DNA from: Pontiellaceae bacterium B12219
GTDB lineage: Bacteria > Verrucomicrobiota > Kiritimatiellia > Kiritimatiellales > Pontiellaceae
Assembly (NCBI GenBank): GCA_029432795.1
Contig: JARNMJ010000046.1
Span: 1 to 35,484, forward strand
DNA length: 35,484 bases
Reading direction: 5' to 3'
Shown here: positions 1 through 8,583 of the stretch, piece after piece
Layout: every line of letters starts with the position of its first letter
How positions within the stretch are numbered: position 1 is the stretch's first letter
Position numbers and translations under genes: made by a program
The notes under the pieces: generated by a model
What the model saw: only the letters and a program-made list of their open reading frames with translations
The model's database searches: none
Told to the model about the DNA's origin: nothing

Positions 1-92
1 TATCGCTGGGTTGCCAAAGGCAAAGACATCTTGGAAAAAATCAATCGGGCCAGAACGAAGTTAAATAAACCTATTTATGAATCAGGACACTA
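1..92 (+). mobile_element. 3' end of an IS630-like insertion element (transposase C-terminus)
   Basis: An open frame enters from the left edge and ends at a TAG at 91-93, giving 30 residues. The pattern RWVAKGKDILEKINRAR, followed by a short tail, resembles the C-terminus of IS630-family DDE transposases, where an aromatic-W-T motif is followed by an ILEK-x-x-RxR helix. From about position 90 onward the downstream sequence reads as symporter, so the element appears to end at 90. IS630/Tc1-mariner elements insert at TA and duplicate it; a TA lies at 91-92, so the transposase stop codon would be made from the target TA plus the first symporter base. The family call rests on a short peptide and the other end lies outside the window. 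Confidence 0.5.
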
Positions 93-1205
93 GACTGGAC
101 GCAGTTTGCGCGGCCGAGCGTGATTGCCACCTTCTTTGTGATGCTGATGATCAACCAGATTATCCAGGGCAACAGCATGCAGACCGGCGCCGCGCGTTAT
201 CTGTTTGTGAAGGATGGCAGGGACGCGCGTAAATCAGCCATTGTTTCTGTGGCCGGCTTTATTCTGCTGCCGATTGTGTGGATTATTCCGGCCATCGGTG
301 CGGCAATCATTTTTCCGGATTTGAGCCAGAGCTATCCGCAACTGAGCAATCCCAACGAAGCGGCTTATGTGGCCATTGCGGAGGAACTGCTCCCTCCGGG
401 CCTGCTCGGTCTGCTGGTCTGCGGCATCTTTGCCGCCAGCCTGACCTCGATGAACAGCACGTTGAATTCCTTCTCCGCCAGCTTTGTGCGAAATTTTTAT
501 ATCCGGGTCGTTGAAAAAGATGCCCGTGAAGAAAAGCAGATTCTGCTGGGCCGCATCTTCATCTTTGTCTACGGGATTTCGTGGATCATTGTGGCGCTGC
601 TCTTTTCACAAATCAAAGAACTGCAACTGTTCGATCTGATTCTGATTGTGGCGGCGTCGATCGGGCTGCCGGCATCGCTTCCGCTGATGTACGGCATGTT
701 TGTGAAAAAGACACCGGCGTGGACCGGTTGGAGCACGATGATTATCGGTTTCATCGTTTCAGTTATCGACCGTTTTGCGCTGACGGATGAGTTCATGCAA
801 CGCATCTGGGGCCAGGTGGAGCCGCTCACAAAGCGCGAACTGGGCGATCTGAATATTGCGCTTACCACCGGAACCATTTTCTTTGCTTGCACGGTATGGT
901 TCTTCTTTACGATGCTGTTCCATAAATACAGTCACCAGGAATACAAGGAAGAGGTGGATCATTTCTTCAAGGAAATGAATACGCCGATTGATCGTTCCGT
1001 TGAACATGAACCCGATTATGAAAATGACCAGCGTCAGTACGGCGTTCTCGCCAATCTCTGTCTGGCCTACGGCGTATTAACGCTGCTGCTGTTGGCGGTG
1101 CCGAATGAGATGAAGGCACGAATGCTGATTCTGCTTTGCGGCGGAATTGTGGTTGTTGTGGGCGTCGTGCTCCGGCAGATCGGCAAGCGGATCGCCGCCA
1201 AATAA
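93..1205 (+). pseudogene. 5'-truncated sodium:solute symporter (SSS family)
   Basis: This is the C-terminal part of a Na+/solute symporter, a multi-pass inner-membrane transporter that normally has about 500-600 residues and 13 or so helices. The open frame continues upstream of the GTG at 120 to about 90 (LDWTQFARPS then VIATFFVMLM), where it meets the transposon end. The family's sodium-site helix is visible as GIFAASLTSMNSTLNSFSAS near positions 420-485, and several hydrophobic helices follow up to the end. The N-terminal helices are missing, so transport is unlikely even if translation restarts at GTG 120. It lies 45 bases upstream of the heparinase-like gene and was probably the importer of that operon. 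The substrate cannot be told; the products of the downstream lyase are the natural guess. Confidence 0.75.
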
Positions 1206-1250
1206 CAGCCCGGAATACATTATAAATAGTTGAAAACAGGAGCTCCCCAG

Positions 1251-4200
1251 ATGAAAACCTTATCGATTGTATTTGCCCTAACGATTCCTTTGATTGCGCT
1301 GAGTGATCTGCGCATGGAAATCGGAAGCATCGACTTTTCGGATTGGTCCGGCATTTCCAGGGTTCGGAAAAACGAGGCGTCGTTTAAAAGCGGCGATACC
1401 ATCTCTTATACCTATCCGGACGGTGAACACCACTTCCATGGATTTAAGGAATACTTCGGCCACGCCTGCGACTGGAGTAAGCATGCCGGTGTCGCGTTTG
1501 AAATTTACCTGAAGAAAGAAGGCTCCGCGGAAATCACGCTTTCGTTTGCGGTGGATGAACGCGATGCCGATCTGCTGCGTCCGATCAGCGTAGCCATGGT
1601 GCAGGTGACCGGCGAGGGATGGATCCCGGTTTATATTCCGTGGGAGCTCTTTGATATCTATGAAGGTCAGAAGTGGGGGGCGTTGCAGGCCGTCAAGACC
1701 GTCTCGCTGACCGCTTCCTCCAACAGAAATAAAACGCTTAAGATCCGGAACCTGAACGTAACCAAGGGCGAGTTGATTTCACTGAAAGCCCCGGTGCAGG
1801 GCCGTTCCGTTGAAGGCGGGGGCACCGTTGAGTATTCGGTGGAGATCGGTAATACCACGGATCGGAAACAGAATATGCAGCTGCTGTTTTCAAAGTATGG
1901 GTGGGAATCGATGGTTGCGTCCGTTGTCCCCTCCAGCCTGGCGCTGGATCCGAACGAAGTGAAAACCTGCACGGTTACCGTCGCGGTCCCGGCGCGCTTG
2001 CCGCAGGGCGTTCGGGAAAAGCAGGTGCTGAAAGCGGTGCCGAATGGCCAGGGTTCAGCCGTCCAGACCCTGGAATTCACCACCGCTGTTGCTGTGCCGT
2101 TTCCAAACATTGTATTCACGCAGGACAAGTGGGACGAAGTCCGTGCCAAGGTTGAAAAATACGACTGGGCGAAAAAAGGTGCGGCGGACTATGAAGCCAT
2201 AGCCAAAAAGTGGGCGCCGTCGGATGTCGCCACGGAAATGGGCGCGCGCGAAGCGTACCGCGGGCAGCACCTGTATCACGAGCGCGAAGCGGATGCGGCC
2301 TACAGCACGGCGGTGGCCTATCAGCTGACCGGCAACAACGAATATGCCGAAAAGGTCGTTCGGTTTTTCCGCTATTTCACCAACGAGGAAAAGGGTTATC
2401 CGGCCACCTGGCGCGCCAATGCCGCCAATTTCGTGAAAGAGGGTGGTTTCTTTCAGGATATCGCCCGCGCCTACGACATGGTGAAACCTTCCGGCCTCTT
2501 TACAGAAGCAGACGAAGTCGCCGTTGAAAAATCGTTCCGCTTGTACATCAGCATTGCGCTGGAAGGAAACTGCAGCGGCGCGATTGGTAACTGGGACTTA
2601 AGCGAATATACCGGAGCCTTCTATTGTGCACTGGCCATTCAGGATCTGCACCTTGCCGAACGGATTCTGAATGAACCGACCGGAATCTATCAGCAGCTGG
2701 CACAGGGTGTGATGAGCGACGGATGGTGGCACGAGTGCGCTGTGGGTTATAACCTCTGGTGCGCACGGATGTTCTCGCAGGTCGGGATTGCGCTGGAGCC
2801 GTGGGGTATTGATTTCGTGAACCTGCGGCTGCCACTAGGCACCACAAAGAATCATTCACTGACGCCGCGCCGGATGAGCCCGGGCCTGTGGGGCATGAAA
2901 TTCGAAAAGTGGGGCGCGCTGGAGCAGAACGATATCTGCATCAAAGATATGTGGGATGCGCCGCTCGATTTTCTCGACTACCGCGGGGTGCTGCCGGCGG
3001 TCAACGATGCCACCGAAGCGCGCGTGACCGGCCAGGATTATGAGCTGGCCTACTATCTGTATCGCGACCCGGAATATGTGGCAGTGATTCAGCGCGGCGA
3101 TTCGCGCGATCTGCTTTACGGCGTGCCGGATCTGCCGGAGGTTGAATCGGTGAAGATTACCGAGTCGGCCTATGCCGACAACATGGGCATTGTGCAGCTG
3201 CGCTCGCAGACGGAAAACCGTCCGCAGCGCGAGCAGATTCAGGCGATGCTGCGCTACGGCACACACGGCGGCGGCCACGGTCATCTGGACCGGGCCAGCC
3301 TGATCCATCTGAGCCGCTACGGCCGCAGTTTTTATAATCCGGAAATGTTCTGGTACGGCTACGGATGCTATCTCTACAAATTCCTGGTCCAGACCTCGAT
3401 GACCAAAAATATGGTAGTCGTCGACCAGAAGATGCAGGAAGCGGAGGAGAGTTTCCGGCGTATGTACTACACCGGCGATATGATGTCGGCAACGGTTGTT
3501 GAAACCGAGGCGCGCTGGAGCCATCCGCCGTACGGCGGCATGGAATATGACGGCCTCAATATGACGGTGGCCGAAAAGGTGTGGGACGAAGGCCGCAGTA
3601 TGCCGATTCCCGACGATGCACCGGCCTACGGCGAGTTGACCGGTTTTACCGACGATAAAATCCTGCAGCGCCGCATGATGATTATGATGGACGATTATGT
3701 GGTACTGGTCGACTACCTGAAGGGCGATTCGGAGCATACGTTCGACAATCTCTTTCAGATTAAAGGGTTCCAGGGGTTGGAAGGGACCGGCGTTGAAAAA
3801 ATCCGGCATGAGGATCAGATGAACGCCGATCCGCTGGGAGCGGGGCAGTTTATCACCGATTGCCAGTGGTATAAAACCGACGGCACTTCGCGCGCAAAAT
3901 TTGTGATGGGCTTCGGCAAGGGCTACGACAACGACGGGGCACGCATGCGCGAAAGCGAAGACGGCCCACTGAATATGGATGTCTTCAATGCCTGGCCGCG
4001 CGGCGCCGAAGTGATGATCGGCACGGCGGCGGAAGCATTCCCGGTCGAGAAAAAGACGTGGTTTACGATCGAGGCCGACGGTGAGACGCTGCTGGAAGAT
4101 CAGACCGGTGCGTGGATTCTCGGGGCAAAGGATATCGAGCTCGACGTTGCCGGCAAAAAACAGCTGGTGCTTTCGGTGAAGGCCGAGAATAACAAGAAAG

Positions 4201-4739
4201 ACACGCTGTTCTGGGGCGATGCAAAAATTGTGCTGAACGACGGCTCTGAAGTATGTGTTGCCGATCTGCCGGTTATGTATGAAAACACGAAAAAACCGGA
4301 AGCGGCGGGAACGGACTATTACGGCGGTCCCGTAAAAATTCAGGGCGCTCCGATGCCGAAGTCGGTGCCGGCCATGCCGGAAGATCTGGAGAATCAAAGC
4401 GTCGTAACGGTTGATCTGTCCGGTGTTGAGGCGGTTTCCTTTAAAGCGCGTTTCGGCGGTGACTTCCCGCTGGGCGATGAAGCGCAGCGCCGCAAAACCA
4501 TGGCGATCCGCAGCGTGGGACCGGAAGCGCGGTTCCTGTCGGTGCTTGAGCCCTATGAAACGGAATCCGTCATCAAGTCGGTCGTGGCAAACAGCGCCAA
4601 TGAATTGACTGTCGAGCTCATCGATGGCCGTGTGCAGGAAATCACGATTGCGGAACTCGACAGCGAAACCGGCGAAGCCAATGTATTTGTTCGGGAACTC
4701 AGGAATGGTACGATCATTCGCGAAGAAAAAAACTTTTAG
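1251..4739 (+). CDS. Exported heparinase II/III-family polysaccharide lyase-like protein
   Basis: Large exported protein of 1162 residues. ATG 1251 is preferred over TTG 1230 because AGGAG sits 8 bases upstream at 1238-1242 and a signal peptide follows at once (MKTLSIVFALTIPLIALS). Residues ~25-290 look like beta-sandwich modules, ~295-590 form a helical region expected to be the alpha/alpha toroid, and ~620-930 carry the heparinase II/III-type beta-sandwich. Visible family motifs are GNWDLSEY near residue 446 and the His/Gly-rich HGGGHGHLDRASL at 672-684, matching the HGHxDxxS signature. The family cleaves uronic-acid polysaccharides (heparin, alginate, chondroitin and others) by beta-elimination. 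The substrate here is unknown. It is longer than most members because of extra N- and C-terminal domains. It sits between a broken symporter and a sugar dehydrogenase. Confidence 0.8.
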   Translation: MKTLSIVFALTIPLIALSDLRMEIGSIDFSDWSGISRVRKNEASFKSGDTISYTYPDGEHHFHGFKEYFGHACDWSKHAGVAFEIYLKKEGSAEITLSFAVDERDADLLRPISVAMVQVTGEGWIPVYIPWELFDIYEGQKWGALQAVKTVSLTASSNRNKTLKIRNLNVTKGELISLKAPVQGRSVEGGGTVEYSVEIGNTTDRKQNMQLLFSKYGWESMVASVVPSSLALDPNEVKTCTVTVAVPARLPQGVREKQVLKAVPNGQGSAVQTLEFTTAVAVPFPNIVFTQDKWDEVRAKVEKYDWAKKGAADYEAIAKKWAPSDVATEMGAREAYRGQHLYHEREADAAYSTAVAYQLTGNNEYAEKVVRFFRYFTNEEKGYPATWRANAANFVKEGGFFQDIARAYDMVKPSGLFTEADEVAVEKSFRLYISIALEGNCSGAIGNWDLSEYTGAFYCALAIQDLHLAERILNEPTGIYQQLAQGVMSDGWWHECAVGYNLWCARMFSQVGIALEPWGIDFVNLRLPLGTTKNHSLTPRRMSPGLWGMKFEKWGALEQNDICIKDMWDAPLDFLDYRGVLPAVNDATEARVTGQDYELAYYLYRDPEYVAVIQRGDSRDLLYGVPDLPEVESVKITESAYADNMGIVQLRSQTENRPQREQIQAMLRYGTHGGGHGHLDRASLIHLSRYGRSFYNPEMFWYGYGCYLYKFLVQTSMTKNMVVVDQKMQEAEESFRRMYYTGDMMSATVVETEARWSHPPYGGMEYDGLNMTVAEKVWDEGRSMPIPDDAPAYGELTGFTDDKILQRRMMIMMDDYVVLVDYLKGDSEHTFDNLFQIKGFQGLEGTGVEKIRHEDQMNADPLGAGQFITDCQWYKTDGTSRAKFVMGFGKGYDNDGARMRESEDGPLNMDVFNAWPRGAEVMIGTAAEAFPVEKKTWFTIEADGETLLEDQTGAWILGAKDIELDVAGKKQLVLSVKAENNKKDTLFWGDAKIVLNDGSEVCVADLPVMYENTKKPEAAGTDYYGGPVKIQGAPMPKSVPAMPEDLENQSVVTVDLSGVEAVSFKARFGGDFPLGDEAQRRKTMAIRSVGPEARFLSVLEPYETESVIKSVVANSANELTVELIDGRVQEITIAELDSETGEANVFVRELRNGTIIREEKNF
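3768..3782. repeat. TTCCA-N5-TGGAA palindrome, copy 1
   Basis: Core GGGGT (ACCCC on the minus strand); inside the heparinase-like gene, coding GFQGLEG in frame TTC-CAG-GGG-TTG-GAA. Confidence 0.6.
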
Positions 4740-4753
4740 AACAGGAGCATCAC

Positions 4754-5737
4754 ATGGACGTTAAGTGGGGAATTATCGGTTGCGGCGGAATCGCCCGGAA
4801 GTTTGTAAGCAGTCTGAAAGCATTGCCGACCGGGACGTTGGTCGCGGTGGCTTCATCGAGCGCGGAACGTGCCGAAACCTTTGCGAAAGAAACCGGTCTC
4901 GATCCGGTGGCAACGGACTATGCAGGCCTGTTGGCAAATCCCGATGTGGATGCGGTCTATATTGCCACCACGCATAATTTTCATGCCGCAAATCTGCGCC
5001 AGTGCCTTGAGAGCGGCAAGCATGTGCTTTGCGAAAAACCGATGACCATTAATGCGGCGCAGGCGGAGGAGATGATTGCGTTGGCACGTGCAAAAAATCT
5101 CTTTTTGATGGAAGGCATGTGGGCCCGGTTTCTGCCGGCGATCCGGAAGGCCCGTGAACTGGTGAATGAAGGAGCGATCGGTGAGGTGATCACGGTTAAG
5201 GCGGATCTCTCCTTTCGGGCTCCGCAGGATGCGGATAATCGGTTGAGGAATCGCAAGCTTGCGGGCGGCGCACTGCTGGATGTCGGTATCTATCCGATTT
5301 CGTTTGCTTCGATGGTTTTCGGCGGAACACCGGCGGAGATCAGGAGTCATGCGGTGATGGGCGATACCGGGGTGGACGAACGTTCGTTCTATGTGCTGGA
5401 ATATGATCAGGGCAGAACGGCTTTTCTCAGCAGCAGTATTTCCGGAAGCCTGCCGGTCGAGGCCGTTATCGGCGGGACGGAAGGCTATATCCGTGTGCTC
5501 CGGTTTCTGGGTGCAAAGGAGATCGAGGTGTGCCGGAACAATCAACCGGTCGAAAAACTCAGTTTTCCGTTTCCCGAAGAGGAAGGCTTCAAGTTTGAGA
5601 TCGAGCATGTGATGGAGTGCATTGCTGCGGGAAAAACAGAGAGTCCGGTCATGCCGCTGGATGAAACCTTGGCCATTCAGCAAACCATGGAAACGATGCG
5701 GAAGCAGTGGGGATTAACCTATCCTGAAGATGTCTGA
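4754..5737 (+). CDS. Gfo/Idh/MocA oxidoreductase, dihydrodiol/D-xylose dehydrogenase-like
   Basis: Cytosolic NAD(P)-dependent oxidoreductase of 327 residues, the usual family length. The N-terminal Rossmann motif is GIIGCGGIARKFV (residues ~5-17), the family EKP lysine lies in HVLCEKPM (~94-101), and the stretch MEGMWARFLP together with LAGGALLDVGIYPI is typical of the dihydrodiol dehydrogenase / xylose dehydrogenase branch. It has no signal peptide. It starts 14 bases after the lyase stop, with AGGAG at 4743-4747, so it is very likely cotranscribed. An operon role in oxidising or reducing a sugar released by the lyase is inference; the substrate cannot be read from sequence. Confidence 0.88.
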   Translation: MDVKWGIIGCGGIARKFVSSLKALPTGTLVAVASSSAERAETFAKETGLDPVATDYAGLLANPDVDAVYIATTHNFHAANLRQCLESGKHVLCEKPMTINAAQAEEMIALARAKNLFLMEGMWARFLPAIRKARELVNEGAIGEVITVKADLSFRAPQDADNRLRNRKLAGGALLDVGIYPISFASMVFGGTPAEIRSHAVMGDTGVDERSFYVLEYDQGRTAFLSSSISGSLPVEAVIGGTEGYIRVLRFLGAKEIEVCRNNQPVEKLSFPFPEEEGFKFEIEHVMECIAAGKTESPVMPLDETLAIQQTMETMRKQWGLTYPEDV

Positions 5738-5959
5738 CAATCAGAATATGGATTGAAGGCGAGGGAGGCCGGGGCCATGCACGCGCTATTCATGTTTTGA
5801 GGGTAGGGCAACGATTGGAAATAGGGTGGTAATATAAAACTGCATGGATTGGGCTATTGTCTGTTATGGGTGACCGCAACATATTATGACGGAGAAAACG
5901 TTGATACATGAGTGGTTTAGATTTCCGGCTTTGGAAATGCGGGGCAGTGCGGAGGGAAG

Positions 5960-6036
5960 TGGTGCCCCGGGCGAGACTCGAACTCACTACCTACAGATTA
6001 GGAATCTGTCGCTCTGTCCAGGTGAGCTACCGGGGC
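5960..6036 (-). tRNA. tRNA-Arg (anticodon CCT)
   Basis: The minus strand folds as a full cloverleaf: acceptor GCCCCGG pairs with CCGGGGC, the anticodon loop TTCCTAA gives anticodon CCT, and the T arm is GTGAG-TTCGAGT-CTCGC. The discriminator is A and the 3' CCA is encoded (TGG at 5960-5962 on the plus strand). Confidence 0.95.
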
Positions 6037-6091
6037 TCCAAAAGAGCTGATAGAATTCAGAATCGGATTCGAAAATGCAATCCTGAAGCCC

Positions 6092-6129
6092 AAAAGAAAA
6101 CCCGCCCCGAAAGTATCGTGGGCGGGTTT
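6092..6129 (-). terminator. Rho-independent terminator after tRNA-Gly
   Basis: On the minus strand AAACCCGCCC (6129-6120) pairs with GGGCGGGTTT (6107-6098), followed by TTCTTTT. It lies a few bases past the 3' end of tRNA-Gly and upstream of tRNA-Arg, so the two tRNAs are probably not one transcript unless there is read-through. Confidence 0.8.
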
Positions 6130-6133
6130 AAAA

Positions 6134-6208
6134 TGGAGCGAGCGAAGAGATTCGAACTCTCGACAGCCACCTTGGCAAGGTGAAGCTCTACCACTGAGCT
6201 ACGCTCGC
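6134..6208 (-). tRNA. tRNA-Gly (anticodon GCC)
   Basis: The minus strand gives a complete cloverleaf: acceptor GCGAGCG pairs with CGCTCGC, the D arm contains AGCTCAGTGGTAGAGC, the anticodon loop TTGCCAA gives GCC, and the T arm is GAGAG-TTCGAAT-CTCTT. The discriminator is T and CCA is encoded. Confidence 0.95.
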
Positions 6209-6230
6209 TTTTTCCTCGAAAGGAGCCGCT

Positions 6231-6258
6231 ATAGTAGGCATCGGTGTTTCGTTTGCAA
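6231..6258 (-). promoter_or_regulatory. Likely sigma-70-type promoter for tRNA-Gly
   Basis: Reading the minus strand, a -35-like TTGCAA (6258-6253) is separated by 16 bases from a -10-like TACTAT (6236-6231), placed about 22 bases upstream of the tRNA 5' end. The match is by eye only. Confidence 0.45.
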
Positions 6259-6393
6259 GTCGATTATGTAGAAAAAATGTACGCGAAGGCGTGTGATCTA
6301 ATCCAACTGCAGATCTGCCATAAGGTTGCGTAAAAACCGGATGGATGTTCTGAATAACTATTAGTAGGGGATGTGAGCTTTTTGGATGCGTTC

Positions 6394-6422
6394 TTGAGTT
6401 TCGCTTCCTGTTCTGTCATAAA
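6394..6422 (+). promoter_or_regulatory. Possible promoter of the exosortase-EpsI operon
   Basis: TTGAGT at 6394-6399 is followed after 17 bases by CATAAA at 6417-6422, some 40 bases before the exosortase start. The -10 match is moderate. Confidence 0.35.
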
Positions 6423-6460
6423 ATGGGCATTTACAACGTAACTCTCGGATTGAATCGATT

Positions 6461-7435
6461 ATGGAAGAAACTAAAACCAATCAAACCTTAATATGGAGCG
6501 ATCGCTGGCGTCTTGGCGCGCTATCCAAAAGTGAACTGATGAATATCGGTTTTGCCTCCGTGATTATCGGGTTCCTTTTTATTCTGTTTCATCTCTTCGG
6601 GAACACGGTTGATAACGTGGGAAGCGCATCGGTGTTTAAATGGATGATTTCCCGCTGGGGGGATAAAGTTTCCTTTGGTGCGGACTATTCGCATGGTTAT
6701 CTGATTCCGTTCGTCAGTCTTTGGGTGGTCTGGTATCGGCGGGAAGAGATTCTGGCCGCACCGAAAAAGGTGTGTCAGTGGGGGCTGGCGGTCATCATTA
6801 TGGCGTTGGCGATGCACTGGTTGGGCGCCAAAATGCAGCAAACCCGTATTTCGCTGATGGCGTTGATTTTTCTCATCTGGGGAATTCCGTTCTATTTCTA
6901 CGGCTGGAAAGTGGCTAAATTGCTGATCTTTCCCTGTGCTTATCTTATTTTCTGTGTGCCGTTGAACTTTCTGGATGCGCTTTCGGGGCCGTTACAGCGT
7001 CTTGCAACCACTATGGCGCATAGCATGTTGGAAGGTATCGGTATTGAGTGTCAGCGCGTGGGAACGCAGCTGATTTCCCCTTATTTCCAGCTCAACGTGG
7101 AAGCGCCCTGTTCGGGGTTGCGGTCGTTGCTGGCCATGACGGCGTTGACGGCTGTGTATGCATATTACACACAGAAAACGTTTGTTAAAAAATGGTTGCT
7201 GTTTCTTTTCTCGATTCCAATCGCCGTGGCTGGAAATATCGGCCGTATTATTTCGATCGCGCTGGTTTCAATTACGGCTGGACAGCAGTTCGGTACCGGA
7301 TTGCACCATGACTGGTCGGGATACGTTCTGTTCACCGTGGCGATCAGTTTGATGGTCGGTTTCGGAAAACTGCTTAATGTCAATTACCGGGAGCTTTTCA
7401 AGACATGGAAAAAAGCCTATTTAAACCATTCATAA
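6461..7435 (+). CDS. Exosortase (membrane transpeptidase-like protease)
   Basis: Polytopic membrane protein of 324 residues. Exosortases are cysteine proteases that recognise a C-terminal PEP-CTERM-type signal on exported proteins, cleave it and probably join the protein to a cell-surface carrier. The three conserved catalytic positions are visible: Cys217 in APCSGLRSL, Arg262 in GNIGRI and His282/283 in LHHDWSGY. The N-terminal motif YSHGYLIPFVSLWVVWYRR is also typical. About eight hydrophobic segments occur. The start ATG has only a weak ribosome-binding site. Its last 31 bases overlap the EpsI-like gene, so the two are translationally linked. The exosortase subtype cannot be assigned by eye, and no PEP-CTERM substrate is seen in this window. 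Confidence 0.9.
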   Translation: MEETKTNQTLIWSDRWRLGALSKSELMNIGFASVIIGFLFILFHLFGNTVDNVGSASVFKWMISRWGDKVSFGADYSHGYLIPFVSLWVVWYRREEILAAPKKVCQWGLAVIIMALAMHWLGAKMQQTRISLMALIFLIWGIPFYFYGWKVAKLLIFPCAYLIFCVPLNFLDALSGPLQRLATTMAHSMLEGIGIECQRVGTQLISPYFQLNVEAPCSGLRSLLAMTALTAVYAYYTQKTFVKKWLLFLFSIPIAVAGNIGRIISIALVSITAGQQFGTGLHHDWSGYVLFTVAISLMVGFGKLLNVNYRELFKTWKKAYLNHS

Positions 7436-8199
7436 CCATCATCATTCTGATGATGCTGTCCATTGTTGCGCTCGCGTTTACCACCGATGTGAAATTTGAT
7501 TTTGTTCCGGGGGTAAAAATGGAGCTGCCGGAAGATGTTGAGGGCTGGCATGGCAATCAGCTCAAGTTCTGTCATAACCCGGATCTCTGTGCCAAGGACT
7601 ATCGCGATGCCTCGTTTTATGTCAGTGATCTGGTCATTCCGGACATTTGCCCGGATTGCGGAAGTGTGCTCTTTAATATGGCGCGTGCCGAAAAAGAGCA
7701 GTTGCCGGACGATACCGAATTTGTGAAATCGGCTTTCACCAATGATGCGGGAACCCGCCTTTTTACTTCGATTGTGTTGTCAGGAACGGCCCGTGACTCC
7801 ATTCACCGTCCACAGCGTTGTCTGAAAGGGCAGGGTAATAATATGGATGGCGAGTATGATCTGGAAGTGCCGCTGGAAGGGCGGGATCCTTTGACGGTTC
7901 GCGTCATTAAAACATCCCGTACGTTCCGCACGGCGGATGGTCCCGTCCCGTATTATTCGTTCTATGCCTATTGGTTTGTCGGGCAGGACCGTGAAACGTC
8001 CTCGCACTATTCCCGTATGTTCTGGCTGGCCTGGGACCGCGTGGTACGCAGTAAAGCCAATCGCTGGGCCTACATTGCAGTGCAGGGCGAGCGGGAGCCG
8101 GAAGGAAATGAATACGAAGCCCTGATTATTGATTTTATTCAGCAGGTTTATCCGTATGTGCTGACGGACACGATGCGTGAGAAGGCCTACGGAGAATAA
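7405..8199 (+). CDS. Exosortase-associated EpsI-like protein
   Basis: Protein of 264 residues with one N-terminal membrane anchor or signal segment (FITIIILMMLSIVALAF, ~9-25) followed by a soluble extracytoplasmic domain. The motif DSIHRPQRCLKGQG (~131-144) matches the conserved HRPExCLPGxG signature of EpsI domains, which are found fused to or directly downstream of exosortases. Cysteine pairs (CHNPDLC, CPDC) lie in the N-terminal half and may form disulfides. The 31-base overlap with the exosortase gene supports a joint function in surface-protein or exopolysaccharide processing; the exact biochemical role of EpsI is not established. Confidence 0.85.
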   Translation: MEKSLFKPFITIIILMMLSIVALAFTTDVKFDFVPGVKMELPEDVEGWHGNQLKFCHNPDLCAKDYRDASFYVSDLVIPDICPDCGSVLFNMARAEKEQLPDDTEFVKSAFTNDAGTRLFTSIVLSGTARDSIHRPQRCLKGQGNNMDGEYDLEVPLEGRDPLTVRVIKTSRTFRTADGPVPYYSFYAYWFVGQDRETSSHYSRMFWLAWDRVVRSKANRWAYIAVQGEREPEGNEYEALIIDFIQQVYPYVLTDTMREKAYGE

Positions 8200-8202
8200 A
8201 TC

Positions 8203-8217
8203 TTCCAGACCTTGGAA
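8203..8217. repeat. TTCCA-N5-TGGAA palindrome, copy 2
   Basis: Core GACCT; intergenic, 3 bases after the EpsI-like stop and just ahead of the terminator. The palindrome extends one base further on each side (C...G). Confidence 0.65.
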
Positions 8218-8225
8218 GTTGCGCG

Positions 8226-8260
8226 AGCCCGCAGTTTATTTATACTGCGGGCTTTATTTT
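8226..8260 (+). terminator. Rho-independent terminator of the exosortase operon
   Basis: AGCCCGCAGT (8226-8235) and ACTGCGGGCT (8244-8253) form a 10-bp stem with an 8-base loop, followed by TTATTTT. It lies between the EpsI-like gene and gatC, separating the two operons. Confidence 0.85.
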
Positions 8261-8279
8261 TGGAAATTGAGGAAAAGAA

Positions 8280-8576
8280 ATGCCCGAAAAACATGATGGT
8301 ATGGATGTCGGCTATGTCGCGAAGCTCGCGTGCATTGATCTGACAGACGAAGAAAAGACGCTCTTTCAGGGGCAGCTTGATCAGGTGTTGAATTATGTGG
8401 AACAGCTGAACGAACTGGATGTCTCTAATGTCGAGCCGACGGCCCACGCAATCCCGATTTATAATGTGCTTCGCAAGGACGAAGTCGGCAGCAGTCTGAA
8501 TCACGCCGATGTCATTGCCAATGCCCCGTCTGCCGCAGATGGCCACATTCGCGTCCCCAAAATCATCGACCAGTAG
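8280..8576 (+). CDS. gatC: Asp-tRNA(Asn)/Glu-tRNA(Gln) amidotransferase subunit C
   Basis: GatC, 98 residues, is the small subunit that wraps around and stabilises GatA-GatB in the enzyme that turns misacylated Glu-tRNA(Gln) and/or Asp-tRNA(Asn) into Gln-tRNA(Gln)/Asn-tRNA(Asn). Family features visible are the start region VGYVAKLACIDLTDEEK, the helix QLDQVLNYVEQLNELD, and the extended tail VEPTAHAIPIYNVLRKDEV. Length is normal. GGAA-type ribosome-binding bases precede ATG 8280. It heads the canonical gatC-gatA-gatB order. Confidence 0.95.
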   Translation: MPEKHDGMDVGYVAKLACIDLTDEEKTLFQGQLDQVLNYVEQLNELDVSNVEPTAHAIPIYNVLRKDEVGSSLNHADVIANAPSAADGHIRVPKIIDQ

Positions 8577-8583
8577 GAATCCC

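Noticed and set aside
2856-4397. 513-residue open frame on the minus strand across the heparinase-like gene
   Set aside because: It is the antisense of a clear lyase coding region, is rich in His/Arg/Phe as expected of a mirrored frame, and shows no domain.
5738-5959. Possible small gene or RNA between the dehydrogenase and tRNA-Arg
   Set aside because: No start with a ribosome-binding site, no terminator hairpin and no familiar motif is visible in this 222-base gap.
5908-6183. 91-residue plus-strand open frame
   Set aside because: It runs through two tRNA genes on the other strand; its LELTTYRLGICR-type peptide is a typical false translation of tRNA sequence.
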